Shown: positions 32,972 to 42,021, numbered from the stretch's first letter. The stretch: 64,000 nt of DNA from Hydrogenophaga taeniospiralis (GCF_020510445.1 NZ_JAHBAG010000001.1:62001-126000); one strand, 5' to 3'. Program-made: numbers and translations. Notes: generated by a model from the letters alone, not told the origin.

Positions 32972-35881
32972 TCAGTTTGTCTTCATCGGCCGTACGTCCA
33001 CCGCGCAGTACTTGAGTTCGGCGATCTTGCCCACCGGATCGAGCGCGGGGTTGGTCAGCAGGTTGGCCGCGGCTTCGGCGTAGGCGAACGGGATGAAAGC
33101 GGTGTCGCGCGGCATGCCGGCGTCGAACCGCACCGCCAGCGCCACGCCGCCGCGCCGCGAACGCACCTGCGCCGCCTCGCCCGCCACCAGGCCGAGCCGC
33201 GCCGCGGTCTCGGGGTGCAGGCTGACCACCGGGCCGGGCTCCACCGCGTCCAGCACCTGGCTGCGCCGCGTCATGCTGCCGGTGTGCCAGTGTTCGAGCT
33301 GGCGCCCGGTGATGAGCACCAGCGGGTAGTCGGCGTCGGGCGTCTCGGCCGGTGGCGTGAGCGCGGCGGGCACCAGGGTGGCGCGGCCGGTGGGCGTGGG
33401 AAAGCGGTCGGTGAACACCACCGGGCGGCCGGGGTCGCTCTCGTTGTCCACCGGGTAGGTGACGGCGCCTTCGCGCTGCAGCCGCGCCCACGACAGGCCG
33501 GCGATGCTGGGCATGAGCGCGCGCATTTCCTCGAACACGGCGCCGATGCCGTGGCCCGCATCCGCGCCGGCCGTGCCATCGGGCGCCACGTCGTAGGCCC
33601 AGCCCAGGCCGAGGCGGCGCGCGAGCTGCTCGGTGATCCAGGCGTCGGCCCGCGCCTCGCCCGGGGCCGGCACCGCCTTGCGGCCGAGCTGCACGCAGCG
33701 GTCGGTGTTGGTCACGCTGCCGGTCTTCTCAGGCCAGGCGGTGGCGGGCAGCACCACGTCGGCCAGGCTGGCGGTCTCGGTCAGGAAGATGTCCTGCACC
33801 ACCAGGTGGTCCAGCCGCGCCAGGGCCTCGCGGGCGTGGTGGGCGTCGGGGTCGCTCATGGCGGGGTTTTCGCCCTGGATCAGCATGGCGCGGATCTGGC
33901 CGTCATAAGCCGCGTTGACGATCTCCACCACGGTCAGGCCGGGCTCGCTGCCCAGCGTGCCGGCGGGCACGCCCCAGAGCCGCTCGGCTTTCTCGCGCGC
34001 GGCGGGTTCGGAGACGCGGTGGTAGTCGGGCAGCACCATGGGGATCAGGCCGGCGTCGCTCGCGCCCTGCACGTTGTTCTGCCCGCGCAGGGGGTGCAGG
34101 CCGGTGCCGGGGCGGCCGATCTGGCCGGTGATGAGCGAGAGCGCGATCAGGCAGCGCGCGTTGTCGGTGCCGTGGGTGTGCTGGCTGATGCCCATGCCCC
34201 AGAGGATCATGGCGCTCTGGGCCGTGGCGTAGGCGCGCGCCACCTCGCGCAGCGTGGCCGCATCGATGCCGCACACCGGGGCCATGGCTTCGGGGCTGAA
34301 GTCGGCCACATGGGCCTTGAGCAGCGCGAAGTCCAGCGTGTGCTGCTCAACATAGGCGGTGTTGGCCAGACCCTCGAAGATGATGGTGTGCAGCAGCGCG
34401 TTGAGCAGGGCCACGTCGGTGCCCGCCTTGAAGCCCAGGTGTTTCCAGGCCTGGCGCGCCAGCTCGGTGCGGCGCGGGTCGATCAGCACCAGCTTCATGC
34501 CGCGTTGCCTGATCGCGTTCTTGATCCAGGTCGCGCCCACCGGGTGGTTCTGCGCCGGGTTGGCGCCGATGATGAGCACCAGGTCGGCGTGCACCACGTC
34601 GCGCAGCGGGTTGGTGACCACCGCCGAGCCCAGGCCTTCCATCAGCGCGGCCACGCTGGAGGCGTGGCACAGGCGGGTGCAGTGGTCCACGTTGTGCGTG
34701 CCAAACGCGCTGCGGATCAGCTTCTGGAACAGGTAGGCCTCTTCGTTCGTGCCCTTGGCCGAACCGAAACCCGCTACCGGCCCCAGACGGCCACGCGCGG
34801 GAGTGCTGGCCATGGCCCGGCGCAGGCCGGTGGCGGCGGCGTCCAGCGCCTCGTCCCAGGTGGCTTCGCGGAACAGTTCGCGCCAGTCGCGCTGCATCAC
34901 GCTGGCCGGGTCCTTGGGCACGTCGGCGCGGCGGATCAGCGGGCGCGTGAGGCGCTCGGGGCTGTGCGCGTAGTCAAAGCCGAAGCGCCCTTTCACGCAG
35001 AGCCGCCCTTCGTTGGCCGGACCCGCCTTGCCCTCCACGTGTTCGATCTTGCCGTTGCTCACGTGGTAGGTCATCTGGCAGCCGACGCCGCAGAACGGGC
35101 AGACCGAATCCACCCGCTGTTGCGAGGCTTTGGCGTAGGCGCCGTTGGCGGGGGCGATGGCGCCCGTGGGGCAGGCCTGCACACATTCACCGCAGGCCAC
35201 GCAGGTGCTCGCACCCATGGGGTCGTTCTGGTCGAACACGATCTGCGCGTGGCCGCCCCGGAAAGCCAACCCCAGCACGTCATTGCCCTGTGTCTCGCGG
35301 CAGGCGCGGATGCAGCGCGTGCACTGGATGCAGGCGTCGAGGTTCACCGTCATGGCCGGGTGAGAAGTGTCCCTGCCCCCACGCTCCACCGCTGGAAGCG
35401 GGTCGCTGCCCCCCGAGGGGGCTGCCCCGCCTTGGGGCGGCCCGGCGGCGGGGCCGTTGTACCCGACAAAGGGCTGGGACCGGGCCGGGAAGCGCTCCGG
35501 CCGCGCGCTGGCCACGCCGGCCCAGTGCGCCAGCTCGCTGTCGTGCTTGAGCGCCGTGGTGTCGGGCGCGTCGGCCAGCAGCAGTTCCAGCACCGTTTTC
35601 TGCGCCGCGGCGGCGCGCGGGCTGTCGGTGTTGACCGCCATGCCGGGCTGCGGCGCGCGGCAGCACGAGGGCGCGAGCACGCGTTCGCCCGCCACCTCGA
35701 CCACGCAGGCGCGGCAGTTGCCGGGGCTGCGCAGGCCGTCCTTGTGGCACAGGTGCGGGATCGCGATGCCCACGCGCTGCGCCACTTTCAGAATGCTCTC
35801 GCCCGGCGCGGCCTCCACCGGCCGGCCGTTGAGCGTGAAGGCGACGGGCGCCATGCCCTGTGGCAGATCGCGGGCGTTCAT
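32972..35881 (-). CDS. NAD-dependent formate dehydrogenase alpha (molybdo/tungstopterin) subunit
   Basis: 969 residues. The N-terminal NuoG-like part has a 2Fe-2S domain (CRACVVEV) and ferredoxin-like 4Fe-4S pairs (CIQCTRCIRACRE, CVACGECVQACPTG). The catalytic part has its own 4Fe-4S cluster (CPFCGVGCQM) and the pterin-binding regions. The metal-ligand region DHCTRLCHASSVA lies near residue 400 with Cys, not selenocysteine. It oxidises formate to CO2, passing electrons to the diaphorase subunit. Residues about 143-169 (AAGPPQGGAAPSGGS...VERGG) are a translated GC-rich repeat. The start overlaps the beta-gene stop (ATGA). No fdhD or delta subunit is adjacent. Confidence 0.93.
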   Translation of the reverse strand: MNARDLPQGMAPVAFTLNGRPVEAAPGESILKVAQRVGIAIPHLCHKDGLRSPGNCRACVVEVAGERVLAPSCCRAPQPGMAVNTDSPRAAAAQKTVLELLLADAPDTTALKHDSELAHWAGVASARPERFPARSQPFVGYNGPAAGPPQGGAAPSGGSDPLPAVERGGRDTSHPAMTVNLDACIQCTRCIRACRETQGNDVLGLAFRGGHAQIVFDQNDPMGASTCVACGECVQACPTGAIAPANGAYAKASQQRVDSVCPFCGVGCQMTYHVSNGKIEHVEGKAGPANEGRLCVKGRFGFDYAHSPERLTRPLIRRADVPKDPASVMQRDWRELFREATWDEALDAAATGLRRAMASTPARGRLGPVAGFGSAKGTNEEAYLFQKLIRSAFGTHNVDHCTRLCHASSVAALMEGLGSAVVTNPLRDVVHADLVLIIGANPAQNHPVGATWIKNAIRQRGMKLVLIDPRRTELARQAWKHLGFKAGTDVALLNALLHTIIFEGLANTAYVEQHTLDFALLKAHVADFSPEAMAPVCGIDAATLREVARAYATAQSAMILWGMGISQHTHGTDNARCLIALSLITGQIGRPGTGLHPLRGQNNVQGASDAGLIPMVLPDYHRVSEPAAREKAERLWGVPAGTLGSEPGLTVVEIVNAAYDGQIRAMLIQGENPAMSDPDAHHAREALARLDHLVVQDIFLTETASLADVVLPATAWPEKTGSVTNTDRCVQLGRKAVPAPGEARADAWITEQLARRLGLGWAYDVAPDGTAGADAGHGIGAVFEEMRALMPSIAGLSWARLQREGAVTYPVDNESDPGRPVVFTDRFPTPTGRATLVPAALTPPAETPDADYPLVLITGRQLEHWHTGSMTRRSQVLDAVEPGPVVSLHPETAARLGLVAGEAAQVRSRRGGVALAVRFDAGMPRDTAFIPFAYAEAAANLLTNPALDPVGKIAELKYCAVDVRPMKTN
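35375..35453. repeat. GC-rich comamonad repeat inside the formate dehydrogenase alpha gene
   Basis: The element contains CCCCCACGCTCCACCGCTGG, GCCCCCCGAGGGGGCTGCCC and CGCCTTGGGGCGGCCCGGCG. It is open in the gene frame and encodes a 27-residue Gly/Pro-rich insert between the 2Fe-2S domain and the first 4Fe-4S motif. Confidence 0.85.
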
Positions 35882-37653
35882 GCGTTCACCCCGTCGCGCT
35901 GGGCGCCATTCACCTCGTGCGCGAAAAACCGCAGCACCGAGTCCATCGGGTTGGGCGCCGCCTGCCCGAGGCCGCAGATGGACGCGTCGCGCATCACCTG
36001 CGACAGCTCGCCGAGCAGCGGCGCGTCCCACACCGGCGCCCGCATCAGCGCCACCGCCTGGGTGGTGCCGGCGCGGCAGGGCGTGCACTGGCCGCAGGAC
36101 TCGTGTTCGAAGAATTGCATGAGGTTGAGCGCGGCGTCGCGCGCGCTGTCGTACTGGCTCAGCACCACCACCGCCATGGAGCCGATGAAGGCGCCGTGGT
36201 CGGCCAGGGTGTCGAAGTCCAGCGGGACGTCGGCCAGCGCCGCGGGCAGGATGCCGCCCGACGCGCCGCCGGGCAGGTAGGCGTAGAGCGTGTGGCCCTC
36301 GGCCATGCCGCCGGCGTGTTCGTCGATCAGTTCGCGCAGCGTGATGCCGGCGGGCGCGAGGTAGACGCCGGGCCGGCGCACGCGGCCCGACACCGAGAAG
36401 CGGCGCAGCCCGCTGCGCCCGCGCCGGCCCTGCGCGGCCAGCCAGGCCCCGCCCCGGGCCAGGATCTCGGGCAGCCACCAGAGCGTCTCCAGGTTGTGCG
36501 CGAGCGTGGGCCGGCCGAACACGCCGTGCGTGGCCACGATGGGCGGGCGCAGGCGCGGCATGCCGCGTTTGCCTTCCAGCGATTCGATCAGCGCCGACTC
36601 TTCGCCGCAGATGTAGGCCCCCGCGCCGCGCCGCAGCTCGATCTGCGGCGGCGTGTAGCCGGGGTATTGCGCGGCCAGGCCCTGCAGCCGGGTGCGCAGG
36701 GCGTCGAGCTCGCGCGCCAGCAAGCCGCGCGCGTCGTGGTATTCGTCGCGCAGGTAGAGCCAGATGCGCTCGGCGCCCACCACCTGCGCAGCGATCAGCA
36801 TGCCTTCGAGCACCTGGGGCGCGCCGCCGTGCAGGCTGGTGAGCAGGTGGCCGTCCTTGAAGGTGCCGACCTCGCCCTCGTCGATGTTCACCACCATGTG
36901 GCGCGGCCCGGGCTGCGCGCGCACGGTTTCCCATTTGCGCCAGGCCGGGAAACCCGCGCCGCCCAGACCGCGCAGGTTCGAGGTCTTGAGCTCGGCCAGC
37001 ACCTGCTCGGGCGTGAGCGCGCCCGACAACAGGCGCTGCAGCTGCGGCAGGGCCGACGCGGTGGGCGCCGGCAGCTCGCGCGGCCCGGTCTCGCCCCGCG
37101 CCAGCAGGGTCTGCACCGCGTCCACGCTGGCGCGCGGCAACTGGCGCTGGCCCACGCAGGCGGCGGGCGCCTGGTGGCACTGGCCGATGCACGGCGCCGC
37201 CTGCACCCGCACTGAGGCGTCACCGGCCAGCCGCGTCTGCAGATCGCTCAGCAGCGAGGCACTGCCCGCCAGCGAGCACGACAGGCTGGTGCAGACCCGC
37301 ACCACGGTGGCCGGCACGGGCGCGTCGTCGGCCACGATCTCGAAGTGGTGGTAGAAGCTCGCGACCTCGAACACCTCCACCTGGCTCAGGCGCAGCCGCT
37401 CGGCCAGCGCCGCCAGGTGGCCGTGGCGCAGCGCGCCCTCGGCGTCCTGCAGGCGGTGCAGGTGCTCGATCAGCAGATCGGCGCGCGGCGCCAGCCCCTC
37501 GCACAGCGCGGCCACGCGCGCGCTGGCCGCTGATTGGACCTGCCGGCCCTTCGGCGTGAAGCGCGGCCGGGCACGGCCGGGCGCCCCGACGGGGCGGATG
37601 GGGATCACCGGCGTGGCCAGCGTGGCGCGCGATTCGTGGGGGCTGTTCGTCAT
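35878..37653 (-). CDS. NAD-dependent formate dehydrogenase beta subunit (NuoE-NuoF fusion)
   Basis: 591 residues combining two complex I-like modules in one chain. Residues about 40-190 are NuoE-like with thioredoxin-fold 2Fe-2S cysteines (CTSLSC and CIGQC). Residues about 215-580 are NuoF-like, with the FMN/NADH region GLGGAGFPAWRKW, GAGAYICGEESALIESLEG and the 4Fe-4S motif CGQCTPCRAGT plus a later CGLG. It passes electrons from the alpha subunit to NAD+. The fused form and the beta-before-alpha order match the FDH1 type of Methylobacterium rather than the separate fdsG/fdsB genes common in betaproteobacteria. Its promoter lies in the 88-base gap shared with the ModE-like regulator. Confidence 0.93.
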   Translation of the reverse strand: MTNSPHESRATLATPVIPIRPVGAPGRARPRFTPKGRQVQSAASARVAALCEGLAPRADLLIEHLHRLQDAEGALRHGHLAALAERLRLSQVEVFEVASFYHHFEIVADDAPVPATVVRVCTSLSCSLAGSASLLSDLQTRLAGDASVRVQAAPCIGQCHQAPAACVGQRQLPRASVDAVQTLLARGETGPRELPAPTASALPQLQRLLSGALTPEQVLAELKTSNLRGLGGAGFPAWRKWETVRAQPGPRHMVVNIDEGEVGTFKDGHLLTSLHGGAPQVLEGMLIAAQVVGAERIWLYLRDEYHDARGLLARELDALRTRLQGLAAQYPGYTPPQIELRRGAGAYICGEESALIESLEGKRGMPRLRPPIVATHGVFGRPTLAHNLETLWWLPEILARGGAWLAAQGRRGRSGLRRFSVSGRVRRPGVYLAPAGITLRELIDEHAGGMAEGHTLYAYLPGGASGGILPAALADVPLDFDTLADHGAFIGSMAVVVLSQYDSARDAALNLMQFFEHESCGQCTPCRAGTTQAVALMRAPVWDAPLLGELSQVMRDASICGLGQAAPNPMDSVLRFFAHEVNGAQRDGVNA

Positions 37654-37691
37654 GGATTCAGCGTAGCACCGGAGGTGGGATTTAATATGTT

Positions 37692-37701
37692 TGAAATTTC
37701 A
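37692..37701. promoter_or_regulatory. palindrome in the divergent formate dehydrogenase/regulator promoter region
   Basis: TGAAATTTCA, a 10-bp perfect palindrome in the only AT-rich stretch (37681-37706) of the 88-base gap. It is a candidate regulator site or promoter core, but palindromes of this size are weak evidence. Confidence 0.35.
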
Positions 37702-37741
37702 TAAAGTCGGTCATTCCCCGCCCCACGAAACCCCTGCCCGC

Positions 37742-38812
37742 ATGCTGCGCATCACCCTCCAGCCCCAGTGGCGCATCGGCCACGAAGACGCCGCGGCGCT
37801 CGACGCCAACACCCTGCTGCGCCTGCTCGCCGCCGTGCAGGACTCGGGCAGCATCTCGCAGGCCGGGCGCGACCTGGGGCTGTCGTACCGGCACGCCTGG
37901 GGCCTGGTGCGGCAGGCCGAGCAGCTGTTCGGCCAGGCGCTGCTCACCCGCGGGCGGGGCCGCGGCTCGCTGCTCACCGCGCTGGGCCAGCAGCTCATCT
38001 GGGCCGACGCCCGCATCGGCGCGCGGCTGCAACCGCTGCTGGAATCGCTGGCCTCGGAGCTGGAGGGCGAGCTCGGGCGCGTGCAGCGCCGCGAGCGCGC
38101 GGTCCCGCGCTTGCACGCGAGCCACGGTTTTGCGGTGGCGGCGCTGCGCGAGCAACTGGCGGCGCGCCAGGTGGCGGTGGAGCTGCGCTACCGCAACAGC
38201 CTGGAAGCCGTGGCGGCGCTGGCCCAGGGCGACTGCGATCTGGCCGGTTTCCACGTGCCACTGGGCACATTCCAGGCCGCGGCGGCGCAGCGCTACCTGC
38301 ACTGGCTCCGGCCCGAGACCCACCGGCTGGTGCAACTGGCCGTGCGCACCCAGGGCCTGTTCGTGGCGCCCGGCAACCCGCTGGGCCTGCGCGGTCTGGA
38401 CGACCTCACCCGCCCGGGCCTGCGTTTCGTGAACCGGCCCGAAGGCTCGGGCACGCGGGTGCTGACCGAGCTGCTGCTGCAGCGCCAGGGCATCGCGCCG
38501 CGACAGATCGCCGGCTACGACAACACCGAACTCACGCACGCCGCCGTCGCCGCCTTCGTGGCCAGCGGCATGGCCGACGTGGGCATCGGCGTGCAGACCG
38601 CCGCGCACCGCTTCGGCCTGCATTTCATCCCTTTGCTCAAGGAACGCTACTTTTTCGCGCTCACGGCCGGCGCGCTGGAGCGCGACGAACTCCGACCGGT
38701 GCTGGCGGTGTTGCAGTCGCCCGCGTTCCGCGCGCGGGTCGCGGCACTCAAGGGCTACGAAGCCGCCGACACCGGCCGGGTGCTGACGCTGGAAGACGCC
38801 TTCCCTGCCTGA
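37742..38812 (+). CDS. ModE-like HTH regulator with a molybdate-binding-protein-like domain
   Basis: 356 residues from the ATG at 37742. Residues about 15-100 are a ModE/LysR-type winged helix (LLRLLAAVQDSGSISQAGRDL, YRHAWGLV, LLTRGRGRGSLLTALG). Residues about 120-340 are a periplasmic-binding-protein-like domain of the COG1910 type (VNRPEGSGTRVLTELLL, AAVAAFVASGMADVGIGVQ, FIPLLKERYFFAL). Proteins of this layout resemble regulators that sense molybdate, tungstate or an organic effector. It is divergent from the formate dehydrogenase genes, whose enzyme needs Mo or W, so control of that operon in response to the metal or to formate is a reasonable inference. Confidence 0.82.
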   Translation: MLRITLQPQWRIGHEDAAALDANTLLRLLAAVQDSGSISQAGRDLGLSYRHAWGLVRQAEQLFGQALLTRGRGRGSLLTALGQQLIWADARIGARLQPLLESLASELEGELGRVQRRERAVPRLHASHGFAVAALREQLAARQVAVELRYRNSLEAVAALAQGDCDLAGFHVPLGTFQAAAAQRYLHWLRPETHRLVQLAVRTQGLFVAPGNPLGLRGLDDLTRPGLRFVNRPEGSGTRVLTELLLQRQGIAPRQIAGYDNTELTHAAVAAFVASGMADVGIGVQTAAHRFGLHFIPLLKERYFFALTAGALERDELRPVLAVLQSPAFRARVAALKGYEAADTGRVLTLEDAFPA

Positions 38813-38833
38813 GAGACCGAACCGACAACCCGC

Positions 38834-39526
38834 TCAGGTGGGGTTTCGCTGCACACCCGCCGGCAGGCGGGCCGCCGCCTCCCAGGCGCCGGAGCGGAAC
38901 CAGGCGTCGCCGTCGAGGTAGGCCCGCAGCATGGGCAGGGCGTCGTGGCCCCAGAACACGCGGCCGTCCACCACCAGCGCGGGCACGCCGAACAGGCCGA
39001 GCGCGAGCGCTGCGTCGGTGTTGTCGCGCAGGCGCTGCTTCATGGGCACGCTGTCCGGCGCGGCCCAGGGCTTCTGGCGCTGGGCCATGTGGTCCTGCAG
39101 CAGGGTCTGCAGCGCGGCCAGACGCACCGGGTCGGTGGCGTTCTGCCCGCCGCGCCAGACGTGGTGGAACAGCAAACCGGTCACGTAGCGGTTGGTCTCG
39201 CCCGGGGCGTCGTCGGTGGCGGTGCACAGGCCCAGGCGCAGCAGCGCCAGCGGGTTGAACGGGTGCGCGGCCGGCAGGTCCAGCGGCACGCCGTGCTGCT
39301 GCGCGAGCCAGCCCACCTGGCGGTAGGTCCAGTCGCGCTTGGCCGGAATTTCGGCCGGCCCGAGCTGGCCGTGGGCCTGCAGCAGCGCGGCAAACAGCAC
39401 CGGCCTGTAGCGCACCCGCACGCTCAGGCCCATGAGCGCTTCGGGCAGGCGCTCGAAAGCGAGGTAAGCATAGGGCGAGATCGGGTCGTACCAGAAGCCG
39501 ATGTCGTGCAGGGTGTCGGTGCTCAT
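38834..39526 (-). CDS. 2-hydroxychromene-2-carboxylate isomerase/DsbA-family protein
   Basis: 230 residues, the length of the HCCA isomerase (NahD-like) family, a kappa-class GST/DsbA fold. The N terminus FWYDPISPYAYLAFERLP carries the conserved Ser that replaces the DsbA CxxC. The cis-Pro region is LFGVPALVVDGRVFWGHDAL. HCCA isomerases use glutathione in naphthalene breakdown, but many homologues sit outside aromatic operons, as here. The exact substrate is open. It ends 21 bases from the end of the convergent ModE-like gene. Confidence 0.85.
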   Translation of the reverse strand: MSTDTLHDIGFWYDPISPYAYLAFERLPEALMGLSVRVRYRPVLFAALLQAHGQLGPAEIPAKRDWTYRQVGWLAQQHGVPLDLPAAHPFNPLALLRLGLCTATDDAPGETNRYVTGLLFHHVWRGGQNATDPVRLAALQTLLQDHMAQRQKPWAAPDSVPMKQRLRDNTDAALALGLFGVPALVVDGRVFWGHDALPMLRAYLDGDAWFRSGAWEAAARLPAGVQRNPT

Positions 39527-39591
39527 GGTTTGGTCTCCACGATCAGTGTGTCACGGTGGCGGAGCGCCACCCGCCGCGCGGCGGGGGTGCT

Positions 39592-39861
39592 TCATCGTGG
39601 GGTCTGGCGCGCCTCGATGCGCTCCCAGACCACCAGGCGCTGCGGGTCGTCCAGTGTGCTCCAGTCCGCGATTTCTTCCAGCGTGCGGTAGCAGCCGCTG
39701 CACAGCTGGGTGGCCGGGTCCATCTGGCAGACCGAGATGCACGGCGAGGGCACCTCGGGGTCCACGTGGCGGGCGCGCGCGTCGTCGAGGTTGATCAGCG
39801 GCCTCGGCTTGGGCGCGGGCGCGGGCGCCGCGCGGCGCGAAAACAGTTTCTTGAGCAGCAT
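39592..39861 (-). CDS. DUF1289 small cysteine-rich protein
   Basis: 89 residues. The DUF1289 core is SPCISVCQMDPATQLCSGCYRTLEEIADW, with four Cys spaced to bind a metal. A basic, Ala/Pro-rich N-terminal tail precedes it. Function is unknown; the family often sits beside small hydrolases or tRNA-editing proteins. It starts 5 bases after the YbaK gene, so the two are co-transcribed. Confidence 0.88.
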   Translation of the reverse strand: MLLKKLFSRRAAPAPAPKPRPLINLDDARARHVDPEVPSPCISVCQMDPATQLCSGCYRTLEEIADWSTLDDPQRLVVWERIEARQTPR

Positions 39862-39866
39862 GGCGG

Positions 39867-40391
39867 TCAGGGCGTGGGCGGCGGCGCGGTCACGTCGTGC
39901 ACCGGCGCGCCGGTGAGCCGTTGGAGATCGTCCGGCGTGAGGCGGAACACGCCATGCGGATGGCCCGCCGCGGCCCAGATCACGTCGAAGCGGAACAGCT
40001 GGTCGTCGATCAGGGTGACGGGCGTGGTGGCGTGTGCCAGCGGGGACACGCCACCGATGGAAAACCCGGTGCGGGCCTTGACGAAATCGGCGTCGGCGCG
40101 GCCGAGCTTGCCGCCTTCGGCGCAGACGATGGCCTGCACCTTCTTTTCGTCCACGCGCAGGTCGCCCGAGGTGATGACCAGCACGGCGGCGTCATCGCTC
40201 TTGCGGCGGAAGATGATGCTCTTGGCGATCTGGCCCAGCGCCACGCCCAGCGCGTCGGCGGCCTGTTGGGCGGTGCGCGCGGCGTCGTTGAGCATCACCG
40301 GGGCATGGGCATGGCCCAGCGCGGCCAGCGCTTCGGTGACGCGCAGCACGCCGGCGGGCAGATCGAGGGTGTTCGGGGATTCTTCACTCAT
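39867..40391 (-). CDS. YbaK/aminoacyl-tRNA deacylase-family protein
   Basis: 174 residues from the ATG at 40391. The YbaK/ProX domain is visible: ADALGVALGQIAKSIIFRRK (with the catalytic-site Lys), LVITSGDLRVDEKKV, ARTGFSIGGVSPLAH and TLIDDQLFRFDVIWAAAGHPHGVF. Such proteins clear mischarged tRNAs such as Cys-tRNA(Pro). Whether this copy is a true editing enzyme is not shown by the sequence. It lies between the DUF1289 gene (5 bases) and a LysE exporter (29 bases) on the same strand. Confidence 0.9.
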   Translation of the reverse strand: MSEESPNTLDLPAGVLRVTEALAALGHAHAPVMLNDAARTAQQAADALGVALGQIAKSIIFRRKSDDAAVLVITSGDLRVDEKKVQAIVCAEGGKLGRADADFVKARTGFSIGGVSPLAHATTPVTLIDDQLFRFDVIWAAAGHPHGVFRLTPDDLQRLTGAPVHDVTAPPPTP

Positions 40392-40420
40392 GGTCGGCAA
40401 TGGTAGCGGCCCGGGCGGGC

Positions 40421-41083
40421 TCAGTTGGCCGCGCGCTTGACCACCAGCAGGCTCGCCCCCATGGCCATGAGCACGCCGCCAAACACCCGGTTCTGCGCGC
40501 GGCGGGCCCGGGCCGTGGCCAGCCAGGCCTTGGCGCGCGAGGCCAGGAAGGCGTAGCCGTGCATCACCAGCACGTCCACCCCCACCGAGGTCAGCAGCAG
40601 GATCAGCAATTGCAGCCACAGGGCGCGGGTCGGGTCGATGAACTGCGGCAGCACGGCCACCATGAAGACGATGCCCTTGGGGTTGGTGACGTTGGTCATG
40701 AAGCCGATCAGCAGCCGCTCGCGGACCGAGGGCAGGCCGTTCGCATCACCCGCCGGTGCGCCGTCGGCCGCATCGGGGCCGGGCAGCTTCGCGGCACCGC
40801 TGGGCGCGCGCCACTGCTTCCAGCCCAGCCAGATCAGGTAGGCCGCGCCCAACACCTTGACGACCAGGAACGCGGTGCTGGAGGCCAGCAGCAGCGCGCC
40901 CACACCGACGCCCGCGATCAGCAGGATCACCGCCAGGCCCAACTCCAGCCCCACGATGGTCGCGCCCGCGCGGCGCACGCCGTAGGCCAGGCCGTGGCTC
41001 ATGGACAGCACCGCGCCCGAACCGGGCGACACCGCGATCACCCAGGACGCGGCAAAAAAAGCCAGCCAGACATTCAAATCCAT
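40421..41083 (-). CDS. LysE/RhtB-family amino acid exporter
   Basis: 220 residues and about six membrane helices. The family signature SPGSGAVLSMSHGLAYGVRRAG is near the N terminus. VTNPKGIVFMVAVLPQFID in the middle is also typical. I start at the ATG at 41083, because the GTG at 41092 overlaps the HMG-CoA lyase stop and GGGGTGA is well placed for the ATG. Members export amino acids or homoserine lactones. Its substrate is unknown. Here it trails the leucine degradation genes. Confidence 0.9.
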   Translation of the reverse strand: MDLNVWLAFFAASWVIAVSPGSGAVLSMSHGLAYGVRRAGATIVGLELGLAVILLIAGVGVGALLLASSTAFLVVKVLGAAYLIWLGWKQWRAPSGAAKLPGPDAADGAPAGDANGLPSVRERLLIGFMTNVTNPKGIVFMVAVLPQFIDPTRALWLQLLILLLTSVGVDVLVMHGYAFLASRAKAWLATARARRAQNRVFGGVLMAMGASLLVVKRAAN

Positions 41084-41088
41084 GGTGC

Positions 41089-42021
41089 TCACCCCGCCCG
41101 CTTCGCCAGCAAGGCGCGCGCCACGCGCGAGCCGCTCGGCCGGCCCAGCTGTTCGCTGATGTACTGGCCGGCGTCCACCAGGGCGTCGAGGTCGATGCCG
41201 GTTTCGATGCCCATGCCGTGCAGCAGGTAGACCACGTCTTCCGTGGCCACGTTGCCGGTAGCGCCTTTGGCGTAGGGGCAGCCGCCCAGGCCGGCCACCG
41301 AGGCATCGAACTGCCAGATCCCCATTTCCAGCGCCGCCAGGGTGTTGGCCAGCGCCTGGCCGTAGGTGTCGTGGAAATGGCCGGAGATCTCGTCCACCGA
41401 ATACACCGACAGGGCCGCGTCCAGCGCGCGCTGCACCTTCAGCGGCGTGCCCACGCCGATGGTGTCGGCCACCCCGATGTGCTGCACGCCGATGCCGCTC
41501 ATCAGCGTGGCCACGTATTTCACGCTCTCCGGCGGCACGAAGCCCTGGTAGGGGCAGCCCACCGAACAGGAGATGGCGCCGCGCACGAAGATGCCGGCGG
41601 CGCGGGCCGCGTCCACCACCGGGGCGAAGCGTTCGATGCTCTCGGCGATGGAGCAGTTGATGTTCTTCTGGCTGAAGGCTTCACTGGCCGCGCCGAACAC
41701 CACGATCTCGTCGGGCTGGTCGCGCAGCGCCGCCTCGAAGCCCTTGAGGTTGGGCGTGAGCACCGAGTAGCGCACCCCGGGCAGGCGCTGGATGCCGGAC
41801 ATGACCTCGTGGTTGTCGGCCATCTGCGGCACCCACTTCGGGCTCACGTAGCTGGTAACCTCGATCTCTTTGAGGCCCGCAGCCTGCAGGCGGTGCACCA
41901 GCTCGATCTTGACCGCCGCCGGCACCGGCTGCTTTTCGTTCTGCAGACCGTCGCGCGGCCCCACGTCCACGAGCTTGACCCGCGAGGGCATGATGGAAGG
42001 GGAGTGGATCGGGGTCTGCAT
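41089..42021 (-). CDS. hydroxymethylglutaryl-CoA lyase
   Basis: 310 residues. It cleaves HMG-CoA to acetoacetate and acetyl-CoA, the last step of leucine breakdown. Visible are the TIM-barrel start VDVGPRDGLQNE (metal-binding Asp), ISCSVGCPYQG, DTIGVGTP, the metal ligands in GHFHDTYG, and the catalytic Cys in AGLGGCPYAKGATGNVATEDV. Length and motifs match bacterial MvaB/LiuE. The carboxylase and hydratase genes of the same pathway are upstream on the same strand. Confidence 0.96.
   Translation of the reverse strand: MQTPIHSPSIMPSRVKLVDVGPRDGLQNEKQPVPAAVKIELVHRLQAAGLKEIEVTSYVSPKWVPQMADNHEVMSGIQRLPGVRYSVLTPNLKGFEAALRDQPDEIVVFGAASEAFSQKNINCSIAESIERFAPVVDAARAAGIFVRGAISCSVGCPYQGFVPPESVKYVATLMSGIGVQHIGVADTIGVGTPLKVQRALDAALSVYSVDEISGHFHDTYGQALANTLAALEMGIWQFDASVAGLGGCPYAKGATGNVATEDVVYLLHGMGIETGIDLDALVDAGQYISEQLGRPSGSRVARALLAKRAG

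Noticed and set aside
32858..36280. A plus-strand open frame of 1,140 codons opposite the formate dehydrogenase genes
   Set aside because: Shadow frame in GC-rich DNA. The minus strand carries the Fe-S cluster and pterin motifs in order.
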